This document shows, piece by piece, positions 32,401-44,456 of a stretch of DNA of 64,000 bases; within the stretch, counting starts at the first letter, position 1; the number at the start of each line of letters is the position of its first letter. Both the position numbers and the translations under genes were made by a program. Under the pieces are notes generated by a model. It saw only the letters and a program-made list of their open reading frames with translations. It did no database searches and was not told the origin of the DNA. The stretch comes from Ancistrus triradiatus. Lineage: Eukaryota > Chordata > Actinopteri > Siluriformes > Loricariidae. Location of the stretch: contig JAJAGP010002010.1 of assembly GCA_025084515.1 (NCBI GenBank), forward strand, positions 1 to 64,000, given 5' to 3'.

Positions 32401-33734
32401 TATCCCTTCTCTGACAGAGATAAGAAACAGGATGCTTCTTGTCTATAAAACGCTCTTGGATCGTCCAATAAACATTCATGATTATCTTCTCCTTATTGTC
32501 ACCTACCATTAGATTATTTAATTATTTAGAAGACTTTTTTATGCCTGGCACTTGCACGGACATGTATAAAGGATGCATTCATTAGCAGTCATTATGCAGA
32601 GTTTGGAGGTATTCCAAACATTGTTGATGGTTTCACAGTTGTCCCTGAAACAACATTGCATGTCTGCTATGAGCTCTTTCTCCTACTCTCTCCTACATCC
32701 ATCTTTCTGCTTAACATCTGTGGGAGATGTTTAGAGCCAGCATCATGAGCATTTATATTATTGTTGGATGTTGTTATGAATTGGAGGGCAGTTAATATTG
32801 TATATGTACAGAGCGCTGCTTCTAATGCTGATTTATTAGTCTTTTCGTGTCATGCCCTGTATGCCTACTGCTGGAGGGGGTATCAGAGCTTTAGTCACTG
32901 AGAGGTCACTATTGGGTTTTTGTAATCTGCGCTAATGAGGAGAAAGTCATAAGGACGCGGTGCTACATGAAAGTAAGTGTTATTTGGTATTTAACATAAG
33001 AGATGGCTTCCCTTTACCTGTCTTTCTGTCTCTTTCTCTATAATTCATGCCATCCAGTTTTTAAAAACTGTATGTTTAGATCATTGTGTATTCACAGAAT
33101 TTGTTTTTTTTATTTTCTTGCATACCATAAAGTTCACTATTGTCTGTATTGCAACATGCTATATTAACATGTAGTGTTTTCGTACATTATAAGACATCAC
33201 TATTTTGTTTTGAAGGGTACAATTCTTGTTTTCTTTGCATTGTTGTATGCAGTATGTGTTTGTAGGCATATTAGTGGTGCTCACAACCTCTCCCACATAC
33301 TGTATAACTGGTAATAGTAGTAGTAATATCTAAAACTGTGATCCAGCCTGTATAGTGTGGGTGTGAGACAGAGTATGAGGGACACAACAGTTTAAGTGCT
33401 ATTAAATGTCATTTGTGTTTTAATGTTGATGATTTTAAAGTCATATTTGATTATGAAATATAAATCAAAATGAAAACAACAGAAGAGCAGCCAGGTGTGC
33501 AATAAATGTCTTTTTTATGAGCAGTTAAGTACATTTTGGGAGATCAACCTGCCCTATTACAGCTGGCCTGTGTAATGTATTACTGGCTGATCCATGTAAA
33601 TAGACTTATTGATTCATCAGTTTCAGCTGGGACATGGGTGATTTCACAAAACAGTATTAAGCAGGATGATATTTTTGCAACGTAATAATTGTATTGTTGA
33701 GGATTTGTGTACATTGGATTGTGTGTATGTGTCC
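32401..33734. other. AT-rich stretch, no gene recognised
   Basis: Nothing supportable. A donor-like 'gaaagtaagtg' at about 32968 stands in no recognisable exon. Confidence 0.45.
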
Positions 33735-34010
33735 ATTCATTCATTTCTATACTTAGCTTAATTCAGGGTCCTGGGGTCTTGGGAATATCCAGCAGTACAG
33801 AGTGCAAGATGGGAATCAACCTTGAACAGGGCACCAATCCATCAGAACACACACACACAAATTCACTCACTGACATGAGATACTTTTAGGTACATCAACT
33901 GACCTAACACGTGTCTTTAGAACATGGGAGGAAATTGGAGTACTTGGAGAAAACCCAACCAGACACAAGGAAAACATGAAAACTCCACCCAGATGGAGTC
34001 TCTGTCTGGG
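33735..34010. repeat. Dispersed teleost-type repeat
   Basis: Contains 'cattcatttctatacttagc', a 'gggtcctgg' block, a (CA)n stretch, then 'catgggaggaaattggagta' and 'aaaacatgaaaactcc'. The order matches a very frequent fish intergenic repeat; it shares its last part with 22765-22850. Confidence 0.55.
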
Positions 34011-34035
34011 ATCTCCAGAGCTATAAAGCAACAAC

Positions 34036-34641
34036 TGTTACGTTGGACTGAGGTGGAGCCTAGGGGTTTTTAGAATCAATGTGTTCTAACACACAAGAGA
34101 GCAGAGCTGGAATACAGTTCAAAAAGTTCAGGGTCTGGTGCAGTGAGCATTGTGTGCTGGTGATCCAGTGCAAGACGTTGGGTAGAGGCACGCTGCGGAA
34201 ATCCAAGCCGGCATGGAAAGCACAGTCATGTCCTCGCGATCACGCTGATGGATTGTCTAGGAAAGCAGGCTCGAAGACGCAGCAGACTTCAAACTAAGTG
34301 AAAGAGACGCTCGTCAGTATAAGCATATAACAATAAACACTAGTCTACGGACTACAGCAGGATAGAGTGGTCTTAACCACAGTTACCGGCGTATGAACGC
34401 TAACGAACCAGCAGTCAGTCACGCTCCAAGCTGCCTGTTAACTAGAGCGTGCTGTTTGCTCTCTAATGGTTTGCAGGTTCGCGAGGAAATGAGCCTCTGC
34501 GATCTATTGGTTGATGTAAGAAGAGCTCGTCTCAGGGTCAGTCTGCCCCACTGCCACACGATGCTGCCAAAGCTGCCCCAGACACAACACACCAGGAAAT
34601 AAAGGTGTGATAGAAGCTCTTCACAGGGCACACCCCTAACA
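34036..34641. mobile_element. Solo LTR, Gypsy-like, 606 bp
   Basis: The segment starts TGTTACGTTGG and ends CACCCCTAACA, so TGTTA and TAACA are inverted at the tips. Directly outside stand ACAAC (34031-34035) and ACTAC (34642-34646), a five-base target duplication with one mismatch. No coding sequence or second LTR is near, which is what recombination between two LTRs leaves. Both strands hold an AATAAA-like signal in a fitting place, so direction is undecided; AATAAA at about 34598 favours plus. Confidence 0.7.
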
Positions 34642-34646
34642 ACTAC

Positions 34647-35512
34647 ACGTACCACTGCACCAGCATGCCACCCTGTGTGTAGGTGTATTGCTGTAAATTT
34701 CACTACATTTAAATATTCACAATATTGTGTATATTATGGCCATAAATTCTACTTGGTTTATTGCCTTCCTGTGCAACAAGGTCTCCACTCCACAGCGAAA
34801 TGAAAGCTATTTAATTCAGCCAGTACTGACAGACCTGAAGCTGTATGAATCTTCCAAGAGCTGCAGTGTTTACATGTCAAACTTACAAGACTTTGCTCCC
34901 ACAGTGCCTTATCTGTGCTACGTCTGCTTAATATATGCAAAGCTTTTCATTTCTTTTCCAGCCTTACTTTCTGTGCCATCCCAGAATGAAATGCTCAGCA
35001 TAGAGAACTGATGCTGGGAATCTTATGCTCATCTTTCACCTGCACTATAAAGCAGGTTAACACTTTGATCCCTAAGCCAATTTTGTGTATTTTTTTGTGT
35101 TTTGGACAATCACATTTACAAAGTATCTCCATGAGATGATTACACATGCCATATGTTTTTTTGTCCTAGGCTAATCAGATATGTCACCATTTGATATGCA
35201 ATTGCTAACATAATTTTTTAGTCAAAAACTTAATTTGGTGTTTTTGCATGTACAGGCTTAATAAAGAGTAAATAGAGTGTCTGTGAGATGAAAATGTGAA
35301 GGAATGTGATGGCAGTAAGGCAGACATGTTTTTATATATTTTATATGATTTTTTCTGCAATTTCTAAAATTTGGTGACAGCCAGCAAAGCCAGGCCCCAT
35401 GCTACTTTACTTATTAAGTATTCAGATTAACATGGATATTTCTTATTAGCTGTTTATAATACTTCAAATCCAGTGAACTTGAAAGCTGTAACCTGCATAC
35501 CTCATATCCTCT

Positions 35513-35565
<53 letters not shown>

Positions 35566-36390
35566 TCCTTCTTTCTCTCTCCAGAGTCCTTTCAGAAAGT
35601 AATGTGTTACATGTTGGTATATTTAGAATTTAAACAATTGTAGTCTATAGGTCATTTCAGCTCCAGTCGTATCTAGCTTTCTAGATTCTAGACATCAAAT
35701 GGAAGTAACAGAATGAAGCACCAAAGATTATATGAACTGATATTAAAAAAGTTAGTTATGATATCGGTATAAGCAGTGTATTGATGCGAAGATTATTTTT
35801 AGTGTCTTATTCCAAACAGGATTACTTGTGTATGCTTTAGCGCACAGCAATGACATATCTATATTTGGAAAATGCAAGTTCTGCTGATTGTTAGTCACAG
35901 CCATGGATTGACTCATTCTAGACTTAAGAAACCAAGACTATAAGATGTCTGATTCTAAGGATTAAAATAATGAATTTGATGGAAGATGATGGGAGATGCC
36001 TGCTTTTTCTAGTCAATCCTTTGTGATAAAATTCAGGTGTGTTAAGCAGCATTGTATGGTTTAAAAGGAACAAAGCATAATTATAAAAACCTTTATTACT
36101 TGGTATTATGTCTGACAATTAGATGTTAGAGGACTGAATGCGATTCTGGACAGTAGCACAGAGAATAGGTGTATTTTATATAATTGTGGTAATTATTAAT
36201 AATGCCATTTTTTTTTCATTTTCCATTTTGGTTAGTCTTTTTAGTTTTTTTTCACCTTTTTGTGTGATAATAAGGCATTAGCCATCTTAGCGGACTGCAA
36301 GTATTAGGGTTAGGCTGAATGCACATCATGAATGTAAGGAAGTTGTTGTGCTTGATGAGCTGGTTACACTGGCCAACTCACTGTATTATA
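34647..36390. other. AT-rich stretch with a CA microsatellite
   Basis: (CA)n of about 26 units at 35514-35565. The rest shows no gene or named repeat. Confidence 0.6.
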
Positions 36391-36391
36391 T

Positions 36392-36452
36392 ACATATATA
36401 TATATAAAGGGTCAGCGTGAATCCTATATATATATATATATATATATATATC
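36392..36452. repeat. TA microsatellite, interrupted
   Basis: Two TA runs separated by 'aagggtcagcgtgaatccta'. Confidence 0.9.
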
Positions 36453-36925
36453 TATCGCAGCATCACGGACTCTTTCGCCCTCACACGGCATTTATTCTTG
36501 CAGAGCACTATTTGTTTTATCAGGGACAGAGGTAAGCTGTCAATTAGTAGATCGCCAGCTAGGGGAAGTCAGGAGGCTGCCCGGTAACTGTCATGGCCTA
36601 GATATAGTGTAGGGCAAGCTTTTCCAGCGCTCACGGTTGCCGACTTTTTCGGCTGCTTTTTGGGCTTGCTTGCTGCAGCAAGGCTTGCCCCACCTTCTCT
36701 GTCTTGCATCACCCTTCCTACTTTGCAGTCGGGGGGATATAACGTTCTCCTCGCGATCGTGCCTGAAAAGGACACTGTGCTGCTTGTAAGCACTGAGGAG
36801 TTCCCGTGGCACACATTCACTGACGCTCCGCTCGGGCTTCCGATGATCTGAGCATGCACAGACCCGTATGCCACTGCCGTAGTGGAAACATGTGGTAAGC
36901 ATACTTCTGAATAGGGCCGCTGTAC
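36453..36925 (-). other. GC-richer coding-like block of unknown origin
   Basis: Composition and CpG content rise sharply against the surroundings. A minus-strand frame open from 37021 to 36569 contains SKPKKQPKKSATVSAGKACP and ends LGHDSYRAAS; an overlapping minus frame is open over 128 codons. The Lys-rich stretch followed by a Cys-Pro pair resembles the start of some DIRS-like or other retroelement first ORFs, but this is a guess. The block abuts a Tc1 family E fragment, so it may be an insertion in it. Confidence 0.3.
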
Positions 36926-36928
36926 GCT

Positions 36929-37240
36929 TACAGCGTGGAAGGAGTTGAAAGTCCGTGTTGCCCAGCAACAGCTCCAAAGCATCACTGCTCTAGAGGAGAT
37001 CTGCATGGAGGAATGGGCCAAATTATCAGCTACAGTGTGTGCAAACCTGGTGAAGACTTATAGGAAACGTTTGACCTCTACCATTGCCAATAAAGGTTAT
37101 GTTAAAAAGTATTGAGTTGAACTTTTGTTATTGACCAAATACTTAATTTCCACCATAACTTACAATTAAATTCTTTAAATGTCCTACGATGTGATTTCCT
37201 GGATGTTTTTTCTCAATCAGTGGCTTTTTTTGCACAGTGT
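36929..37240 (+). mobile_element. Tc1-like family E, transposase C-terminal fragment
   Basis: The plus strand codes QQQLQSITALEEICMEEWAK and NKGYVKKY then stop (about 37113), the C-terminus of the family whose 5' end stands at 63712. The non-coding part after the stop includes 'gatgtgatttcctggatg' but lacks a clean terminal repeat. The N-terminal two thirds are missing. Confidence 0.75.
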
Positions 37241-37259
37241 AGCGTTAATAGCTGGATTA

Positions 37260-39572
37260 AAGTTTCCCCAACTCTCTGTACCCTCTGTTTAACCCTTTTG
37301 TCTTCTTTTGTCAAGTCATAAACTTTACGACACTCTCGGAATGCAATGGCCCCTTTGGACAGGATCTTACCCCACCAAGTGAAGGCCCAACATCTGGACC
37401 AGACTCTGGCTTAACAGGCCAGATAAACAACCTTTTTGCTCAAAACAACAGAAGAAACTTAGGACATGGCCAAGCCCAGATAACCTGTGCATCTCGGCTA
37501 TCATAAACTAAGTTTGTGTCTCAACCTTAAAAGGGGGTTTCAGCGTTCAGACGCAGTTTTCTCCATTTCCATCTGACGGTTGCAAAATTAACGACTATTT
37601 TTCCGCAACCGGCCTGGCACCAGAAAGACAGCCCTGGATTTATGACACCAAGAAACTATCAGCGTTTGTTCTAGACACAACCTGTAATAATGGTATTCAA
37701 CTTTTTCTGGGAACAGATTATCTTCACCGGAACTTTTTAATTAGATCACACATTATATTTACTTCATAATAAGTCTAAACACCCCTATATGTACTTCACT
37801 ATTCCATACAAAGAATGGATTGGAGATATTCCTCGTACCCACAAATATATAATCGTATGTATATGTGTGTGTGTGTATGTTACAGATATGTATTTTCATC
37901 TCTATTTGGTTAATGTTTTAGTATAACGACCATTTTTATCTGTAATATGATCCAGTTGTGCTATACTTAGTTGTGATTAGGAATAACAGCTGTTATATCT
38001 GATCAATATCGATCGCTCGTTTTATACTCGCTCATACTTATAAAGAACAGAAATGAAGTTGTTATTTAGAATGTACTGTTTCCTACATCTTGTATCGATC
38101 GTATTATTATTTGTTTAAGGAATAGCAGATGTATGTGCTGTAGTTAGAATGCTTTAAAGATGTTCTAGGTTATCAATTCAAGGTGCCTTTGATCATCTGA
38201 ACCTTACAACGAAGTCTGCATCTAAACTTGTAACTTTGAGGATTTTTGGTTATTATGGGATACTTTTAATCATTTTTAGATATGTAGGAATATATTAATC
38301 CAAGTTAGAATGTCTGTGACTCATATGGTGAAATAAGACACAACCACGATAGGGCTTTACTGATGAGTCAGCTTCTCATTGGCTAAGTAAGGGCAATTCC
38401 TTATGTCCCGCCTCCAGCCACTTACGAGCCGGAACATTCAAAAGCAACGCGGTCCGACCGCGTGGTGAGCTAGCTTCAAGTCTCGTGTGTTTGTTTCTTC
38501 TCTTTGTTCTTCAAGTCTTTTCTTTGTCTTTTAAAGTTGCAGTTTTTCTTTTTGTCAGCCTTTTTAATCTGTTTTTGCTCAATCTTGCTTTTAATCTGTT
38601 TTTCACGTTTATTTTAAGTTTCTTGTGCCCAGCAGTCTTAAGTAGTTCGGTATTGCCGAATTGGAAGATAGTTGAAAGACCAGCCAACCAAGATCTACTT
38701 CACGCTCCACCATTCTCGTACCATACAAGTTTTCCAAGTTTCTGTTGAAGCTCGTGGTGTTAGAAACGCGTCAACTCTACCTTTATCTGTGGCCAAGATA
38801 GATTCTGAGTTGTACGCACGCAAAACGTCGAGTAATCATGAAACCTGCAGCCTAAAATTGGGAAGGACGCCATCTCAAGTCATGTGGTTACGCGGAGGCC
38901 ATCTGCAAGAAACCCCCGGGCTAAGCCACTGAGAGGCCTTTTCGGAACGACGGTGGGCATCGAAAGACGGACACCAACGCTACCCAAAAAAGTCGTGCCT
39001 TTTGAGCGGCCGGGCCAGGGTTGAATGCCCTGAACCAATCGAGTGACCTTCCAGGCAAGTACCTTTTATGGCTTTTCTGGGCCCCCGATCCTCGTACTTT
39101 TGGTTTAATCTTAAACCCACGCTTCAACATAGACTTATCCACGTCTAAGTAGCTTCTACCATACTATTCACATTCAATGTAATTAAGGTTACCAGTAACA
39201 TTGCAATGTTGGTAATTATTGCGTGACCGATAGGTTACATAGAGTCATCTTGGTTTCTGATTTTTAATTACTGTAATATGTACGCTTGCCATTATTCCCT
39301 GTTTCCCATACTGTGATATATACATGTTCATCGTCATTTTATGATTTTAACTCTGTGATACACTCGTTATTACATTAGATAATCTGTTGGTATTGCCTTG
39401 TTTGTAGTTAATAAACTTGTTATAGCCTTTTGAACTTACCGTTTGGTTTGAGAGAGTTTCATTCATTCAAAGGTCGAGAAATACAACTTTGAATTCACTA
39501 TTCAGACCTAGACTGATCAAGTTTGTTGTTCCCTTTTTAACTGGTTTCCAAATCTACCAGGCAATAAAACGA
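37260..39572 (+). other. Long LTR-like non-coding stretch, unassigned
   Basis: No long open frame. From 38370 to 38470 there is an inverted CCAAT box (ctcattggctaag), a GC-box-like cccgcctcc and the near-palindrome cgcggtccgaccgcg, a promoter-like cluster. From 39400 there is 'ttaataaacttg', a poly(A)-like signal. A second candidate start ('accttaaaaggggg') lies at 37527. The arrangement resembles the U3-R-U5 of a very long LTR, but I see neither matching tip repeats nor a target duplication. The right border at about 39572 meets the truncated family C Tc1. Confidence 0.35.
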
Positions 39573-40671
39573 TTTGGTGCAATAAAAAATGTCACTGATC
39601 TTGAACATTGTTCTCAAAAATCTGGAGATATTTAACTGGAATCCATGCGACCCTCAACTTTAACAAGATTCCTAGTACCTGCACTGACCACACAGTCCCC
39701 ACAGCATGAATGGAACCGCCACCAAATTTTACTGTGGGTAGCAAGTGTTTGTCTTGGGATGCTGTGTTCTTTTTCCGCTCCTTGTATGTCCAAATAACTC
39801 AATTTTAGTTTCATCAGTATACACAGCACTTTATTCCAAAATGAAGCTGGATTGTCCAAATGTGCTGTAGCACACCTCAAGTGACTCTGTTTGTGGCGTG
39901 TCTGCAGAAAAGGCTTCTTCTGCATTACTCTCCCATACAGCCTCTCCCTGTGCAAAGTGCGCTGTATAGTTGAACGATGAACAGTAACACCATCTGCATC
40001 TGCAGCAAGATGAGGTTGTAGGTCTTTGGAGGTGGTCTGTGGCTTGACTATGACTGTTCTCACCATCCTTCGCCTCTGCCTATCTGAGATTTTTCTTGGT
40101 TCTTGCCACTTTCGGGAGTTTCCTTAACTAGAAACTGTGCCTGTGATCTTCCCATTGCCTCACTATGTTCCTCACAGTGGAAACTGACCAGCTGAAATCT
40201 CTGAGAGAGCTTTTCCCCTTTCCCTGAACCATGATGTTGAACAACCTTTTGGTTTTCAGGCCATTTGAGAGTGTTCTGAGGCTCCCATGTTGCCACTCTT
40301 CAGAGAAGATGCAAAGAGGAGAAAAACTTCCAATTGGCCACCTTAACACTTTCTCATAGTTGGATTCACTTGTGTATGTAGATCAAGGGTCAATGAGCTT
40401 ACAAAACAAATTTTGTGTTCCAATATTTAGTGCTAAAGGTATTCAAATGACAAGGGTGCCAAAATTTATGCACCTGCCTAATTTTGTTTGAATAATTACT
40501 GCACACTTTCTGTAAAACCTATAAACTTAATTTCACTTCTGAAATATCACGGTGTTCATCTGCTATATGATATATTTACCTGAAACTGCTGAGCTGGACA
40601 ACCAATGATTTATAAAGAAAAATCATGAAAATTATCAGGGGTGCCCAAACAAACTTTTTCATATGACTGTA
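39573..40671 (-). mobile_element. Tc1-like family C, truncated second copy
   Basis: It is highly similar to 24810-25887 of the inner nest element, ending '...ctttttcatatgactg' next to TA. The other ~500 bp, coding for the catalytic C-terminus and the left terminal repeat, are absent. Small differences, such as one extra 'catctg' unit at about 39999 and a 4-bp insertion in the terminal repeat, show the copies diverged independently. Confidence 0.88.
39590..40288 (-). pseudogene. Tc1-like transposase pseudogene, N-terminal two thirds (family C)
   Basis: From the ATG at 40288 the frame carries both helix-turn-helix regions. The open stretch 40066-39632 includes MVRTVIVKPQTTSKDLQPH, the second DNA-binding segment, ASFWNKVLCILMKLKLSY (where the first Asp should be, shifted in frame) and VSAGTRNLVKVEGRMDSS at its end. 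The two later catalytic residues are beyond the truncation. Frameshifts at about 40240, 40130, 40066 and 39815. Confidence 0.8.
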
Positions 40672-40694
40672 TATATATATATATAACACACATA

Positions 40695-41931
40695 CACTTC
40701 CTCAAAAAAATAAAGGGAACACTTAAACAACACAATATAACTCCAAGTAAATCAAACTTCTGTGAAATCAAACTGTCCACTTATGCTTTCTGACTGATGT
40801 TTTTGGTCACTTTTGAATGTTTGTGGTGGCTTGCACACTCGTGGTAGCATGAGACAGACTCTACAACCCACACAAGTGGCTCAGGTAGTGCAGCTTATCC
40901 GTGATGGTGCACAGCAATGCGAACTGTGTCAAGAAGATTTGTTGTGTCTGTCAGCGTAGTGTCCAGAGGCTGGAGGTGCTACCAGGAGACAGGCCAGTAC
41001 ACCAGGAGACCGTGGAGAAGGCCGTACGAGGGCAACAACCCAACAGCAGGAACGCTACCTCCCGCTTTGTGCAAGGAGGAACAGGAGGAGCACTGACAGA
41101 GCCCTGCAAAATGACCTCCAGCAGGCCACAAATGTGCATGTGTCCTACACAAACGGTTTAGAAACTGACTCCATGAGAATGGTATGAGGGCCCGACGTCC
41201 ACAGATGGGGGTTTGTGCCTCACAGCCCAACACCATGCAGGATGCTTGGCATTTGCCAGAGAACACCAGGATTGGCAATTTCGCCACTGGCGCCCTATTC
41301 TCTTCACAGACGAAAGCAGATTCACACTGAGCCCATGTGACAGACGTGATAGAGTCTGGAGACGCCGTGGAGAGCGATCTGCTGCCTGCAACATCCTTCA
41401 GCATGACTGGTTTGACAGTGGGTCAGTAATGGTGTGGGGTGGCTGGAGTGTGTCAGCAGTTCCTGCAAGATGAAGGCATTGAAACTATGGACTGGCCCGC
41501 CCGTTCCACAGACCTGTACCATCTGGGACATCATGTCTCGCTCCGTCCACCAACGTCATGTTGCACCACAGACTGTCCAGGAGTTGGCTTATGCTTAAGT
41601 CCAGGTCTGGGAGGAGATCCCTCAGGAGACCATCCGCCACCTCATCAGCAGCATGCCCAGGCGTTGTAGGGAGGTCAAACAGGCACGTGGAGGCCACACA
41701 CAATACTGAGCCTCATTTTGACTTGTTTTAAGGACATTACATCAAAGTTGGATCAGCCTGTAGTGTGTTTTTCCACTTTAATTTTGTGTGTGACTCCAAA
41801 TCCAGGCCTCCATTTGTTAAAAAAATTGAATTCCATTGATGATTTTTGTGTGATTTTGTTGTCAGCCCATTCAACTTTGTACAGAAGAAAGTATTCAATG
41901 AGTTATTTGAGTGTTCCCTTTATTTTTAGAG
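40695..41931 (+). mobile_element. Tc1-like family D, copy 1
   Basis: The left terminal repeat 'ctcaaaaaaataaagggaac' follows TA (40693-40694). The right one, 'tgagtgttccctttattttt', ends near 41931, where an L2 tail begins, so the right TA is lost. A deletion of roughly 200 bp relative to copy 2 lies at about 41442, and another after 40790. The second copy (45016-46573) is in the opposite orientation. Confidence 0.85.
40849..41709 (+). pseudogene. Tc1-like transposase pseudogene (family D, copy 1)
   Basis: The start MRQTLQPTQVAQVVQLIRDG is followed by a frameshift. Further blocks are HQDWQFRHWRPILFTDESRF (41260-41320, first catalytic Asp), then GERSAACNILQHDWF, SVMVWGG and, after an internal deletion, MDWPARSTDL. 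There the following N-P-I-E block with the second Asp and Glu context is damaged. The C-terminus ends near CGGHTQY-like codons and a TGA at 41707. A working enzyme is excluded by the deletion and at least four frame breaks. Confidence 0.8.
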
Positions 41932-41932
41932 T

Positions 41933-42079
41933 TTTGGTCCTCCCAAGGTTTCTTCCTTACAACCTTTAGGGAGTTTTTCCTTCCCATTGTCTCCCTAGGT
42001 CCATCTAAAATTGTTAAGTTGCTTTGAGACAATGCTCCATCGTAAAAAGCGCTACATAAATAAATTTGACTTGACTTGT
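41933..42079 (+). mobile_element. L2-type LINE tail
   Basis: The last ~145 bp of the same L2 3' UTR seen at 4495-4680: 'tcctcccaaggtttcttcct' through 'agcgctacataaataaattt'. It directly abuts the end of a Tc1 family D copy; a very short 5'-truncated insertion is the simplest explanation. Confidence 0.85.
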
Positions 42080-42129
42080 CTAGCTTGTAACCAACCCTGC
42101 ATACACACACAACCCATCACAACCTCCAC

Positions 42130-43476
42130 TCCATCTTCGTTTCTTCACTGTCTTCCAGTGTCCCAAAAAAATTACCACACCTGATTTATTTTTCCTGCTC
42201 TCCTACTGTAATCTACTAATGCATTTATTTCTCCACTCTCTTCCTCAATTGACCTGCTATGAACTCTCTACTCCTGACCAAGAAAATCTCACCCTGCCCC
42301 TGGCTGTTAGATGTGCTGCATGTGCCTTGAAGAGAGCTTCCACTGCAGAGAGAAAGTGGAAGAATGTCTTCACTCCTTATGTAAATGAAATCTGGTAAAA
42401 TCTCTCAGACCCACACAAACTACATGCAATCTTTTCATCACTCCTCAACCCACATCTAAATTGCTAAAGGCTTTGCCACCTTTGATTAGAAGAAGTGCCC
42501 GTCACTACTCCTACTACAGATGCTCAACTCTTTAGCACCTTCGGCTGCTTTTCTGCTCTTCTACAGATGATCTTCAGCTTCTCTCATCCAGCAATCCTAC
42601 TACATGTCAACTCGATCCCATCCCATGACCAGCATTCCAAAATACTGCTTAAGATTTTCTTCCCGCTACCACTTCCATCATGAGCAACTCCTTGTGGACT
42701 GTTCATATTCCTTCTACTTTCAAAAGTGCATGAGTCATTCCTATCTTGAAGCCTATACTCAACATTAACTGTGAACTACAAACCAGTATCAATCCTTTTT
42801 TTCCTCTCGAAAATACTTGAATGTGTCCACAATCACTTTCCACCCTTTCTCATACCAAATGACCTACAGGATAACAACCAATCTGACTTCAAAGCAGCTC
42901 ACTCCACAGAATCTATGCAAGTAGCCGTTTCAGGGATGATTCATACTGCCAGAGTAGTAAAAGTTTCATCTGTTCTCCTCTGTTCTTATCTTTCTGTCTT
43001 CTATAACCTCGGAATCAGACTCTACATCAGTATAATTTGAGAATTCCTTTTCAGGGATACCATCCTGGTGCTGTCCAGTCTCTTGCTATACCAAAGCTAG
43101 ACTACTGCAATGCATTCCCCTTGCAGTGACAAGTCTTCCCATGCAGACCCCTGCAAATGGTTTGGAAGGCAGCAGCATGTCTAGTTTTCAATTTACCAAA
43201 GTAGCTGCCTGCATTAGATTTAAAACCTTGATGCTCACCTACAAAATCAAAAATGGATCAGCCCATTCTTACCTACTAATTCTAATCAAACCGTGCTCTG
43301 TACTTCATATCCTTTAAGACACAGGCTTGGCTTAACTCTACCTACCACTCACGATCAAAGGAGGACAAGCATCAAGACTCTTCTCCTTACTGACATCCAG
43401 CTGGTGGAGTCTCTTGCTGTCTTCAAATGGTGACTAGACCTTTCCACTCAGCACGTAATTGAAGACTGAAGCTGCA

Positions 43477-43515
<39 letters not shown>

Positions 43516-43660
43516 CCTAACAGGGTTTTGAATTGTGTATATGTCCTGTTACCTATTTGTACTAGCATGAAGTAATATCTACTAAGAAGAATATAAAAAA
43601 CTTCTGTAAGTGGCTCTGGATAAGGGCATCTGCTAAATGATGTAAAATATTAACAGTTAG
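42130..43660 (+). mobile_element. Rex1/CR1-L2-group LINE remnant
   Basis: In shifting frames the plus strand shows LDPIPSHDQHSKI, NYKPVSILFFLSKILECV and NNQSDFKAAHSTESMQVAV, which are reverse transcriptase fingers and palm blocks of this LINE group. Then there is a piece like the C-terminal 'LKTLMLTYKIKNG...' segment at 43220. The 3' end has 'taagtggctctggataaggg' and 'catctgctaaatga', which I associate with the tail of Rex1-like elements. The Asp-Asp box region is deleted between about 42950 and 43080. A (CA)n run lies at 43479-43510. Confidence 0.7.
42771..43040 (+). pseudogene. LINE reverse transcriptase fragment (Rex1-like)
   Basis: The longest open piece of the remnant, 89 codons: NYKPVSILFFLSKILECVHN, then NNQSDFKAAHSTESMQ. 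It lacks the YADD catalytic motif. It would have belonged to the enzyme that copies LINE RNA at a nicked target. Confidence 0.7.
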
Positions 43661-44440
43661 TGAGAAGATATGCTAATAAAAAAGGAAAAAAAAACAAAAT
43701 GAGATCATGTTATTCCCTTCATATACGGATTTACATATAGGTCAATGAATTGTGCATTAACATTAGTAGTCAATGTGACTTACTCATTTGATCATTAAAG
43801 GTTGGGGTAGTTCTGTTATGCCTGGGCACTTTTGTGTGGATACCGAGAAGAATGAATTCTACAAAAAATTTGGGAAAGATTTGTCATCGCATTGCATTCA
43901 TGACAATTTTATGCTAAATATTTGAAATTATTTTATATTTTTTGTATTTGAAATGTATTTACTTTGTAATCTTTGTGCTTCATACTAAAGTAGAAGTCTG
44001 AGAATCAGTCTGGACAAATGATCTAACCCTATACCACGCTTAAATTGCAGACACATCAATCAAGAGAATTTTGAATATACATTTTCATGTTTCAATCAGC
44101 TTCTGTGGATCACAACTTAGAGCCAGTTGCTGGAAACAGTAGTGCCTTAGGTTCTGGGTTGGTACCCTGGGTGTGGCTTGCAACATGAAGGTTGGGTGGT
44201 GTAGTCATAGAACCCTTCATTGGCCTGGTGCAATGCTCAGGGTGTTACTCTGCCTGTACAGAGTGAATTCTGGGATAGTCTCCCCAGTACACCCTGCGGC
44301 CCTGAATTACCCCATCAGTTGGGGTAAAAGGGGTGCTTTGTTTAAATTTTAATGTTTCAAGTGGAGCATTCTCAAAAGGCACCATATGTCAGGCACCGAC
44401 CAACTGCATCAACACAGGTGAACTGAAGAAGAAAGCAGAA
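43661..44440. other. No gene; one SINE-like piece
   Basis: 44105-44340 holds 'gcttgcaacatgaaggttgg' (shared with 29285-29345, minus strand) and 'acaccctgcggccctgaatt', the look of a diverged short repeat with tail. The rest is AT-rich without identity. Confidence 0.4.
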
Positions 44441-44456
44441 GCTCACTGCAATAGAT

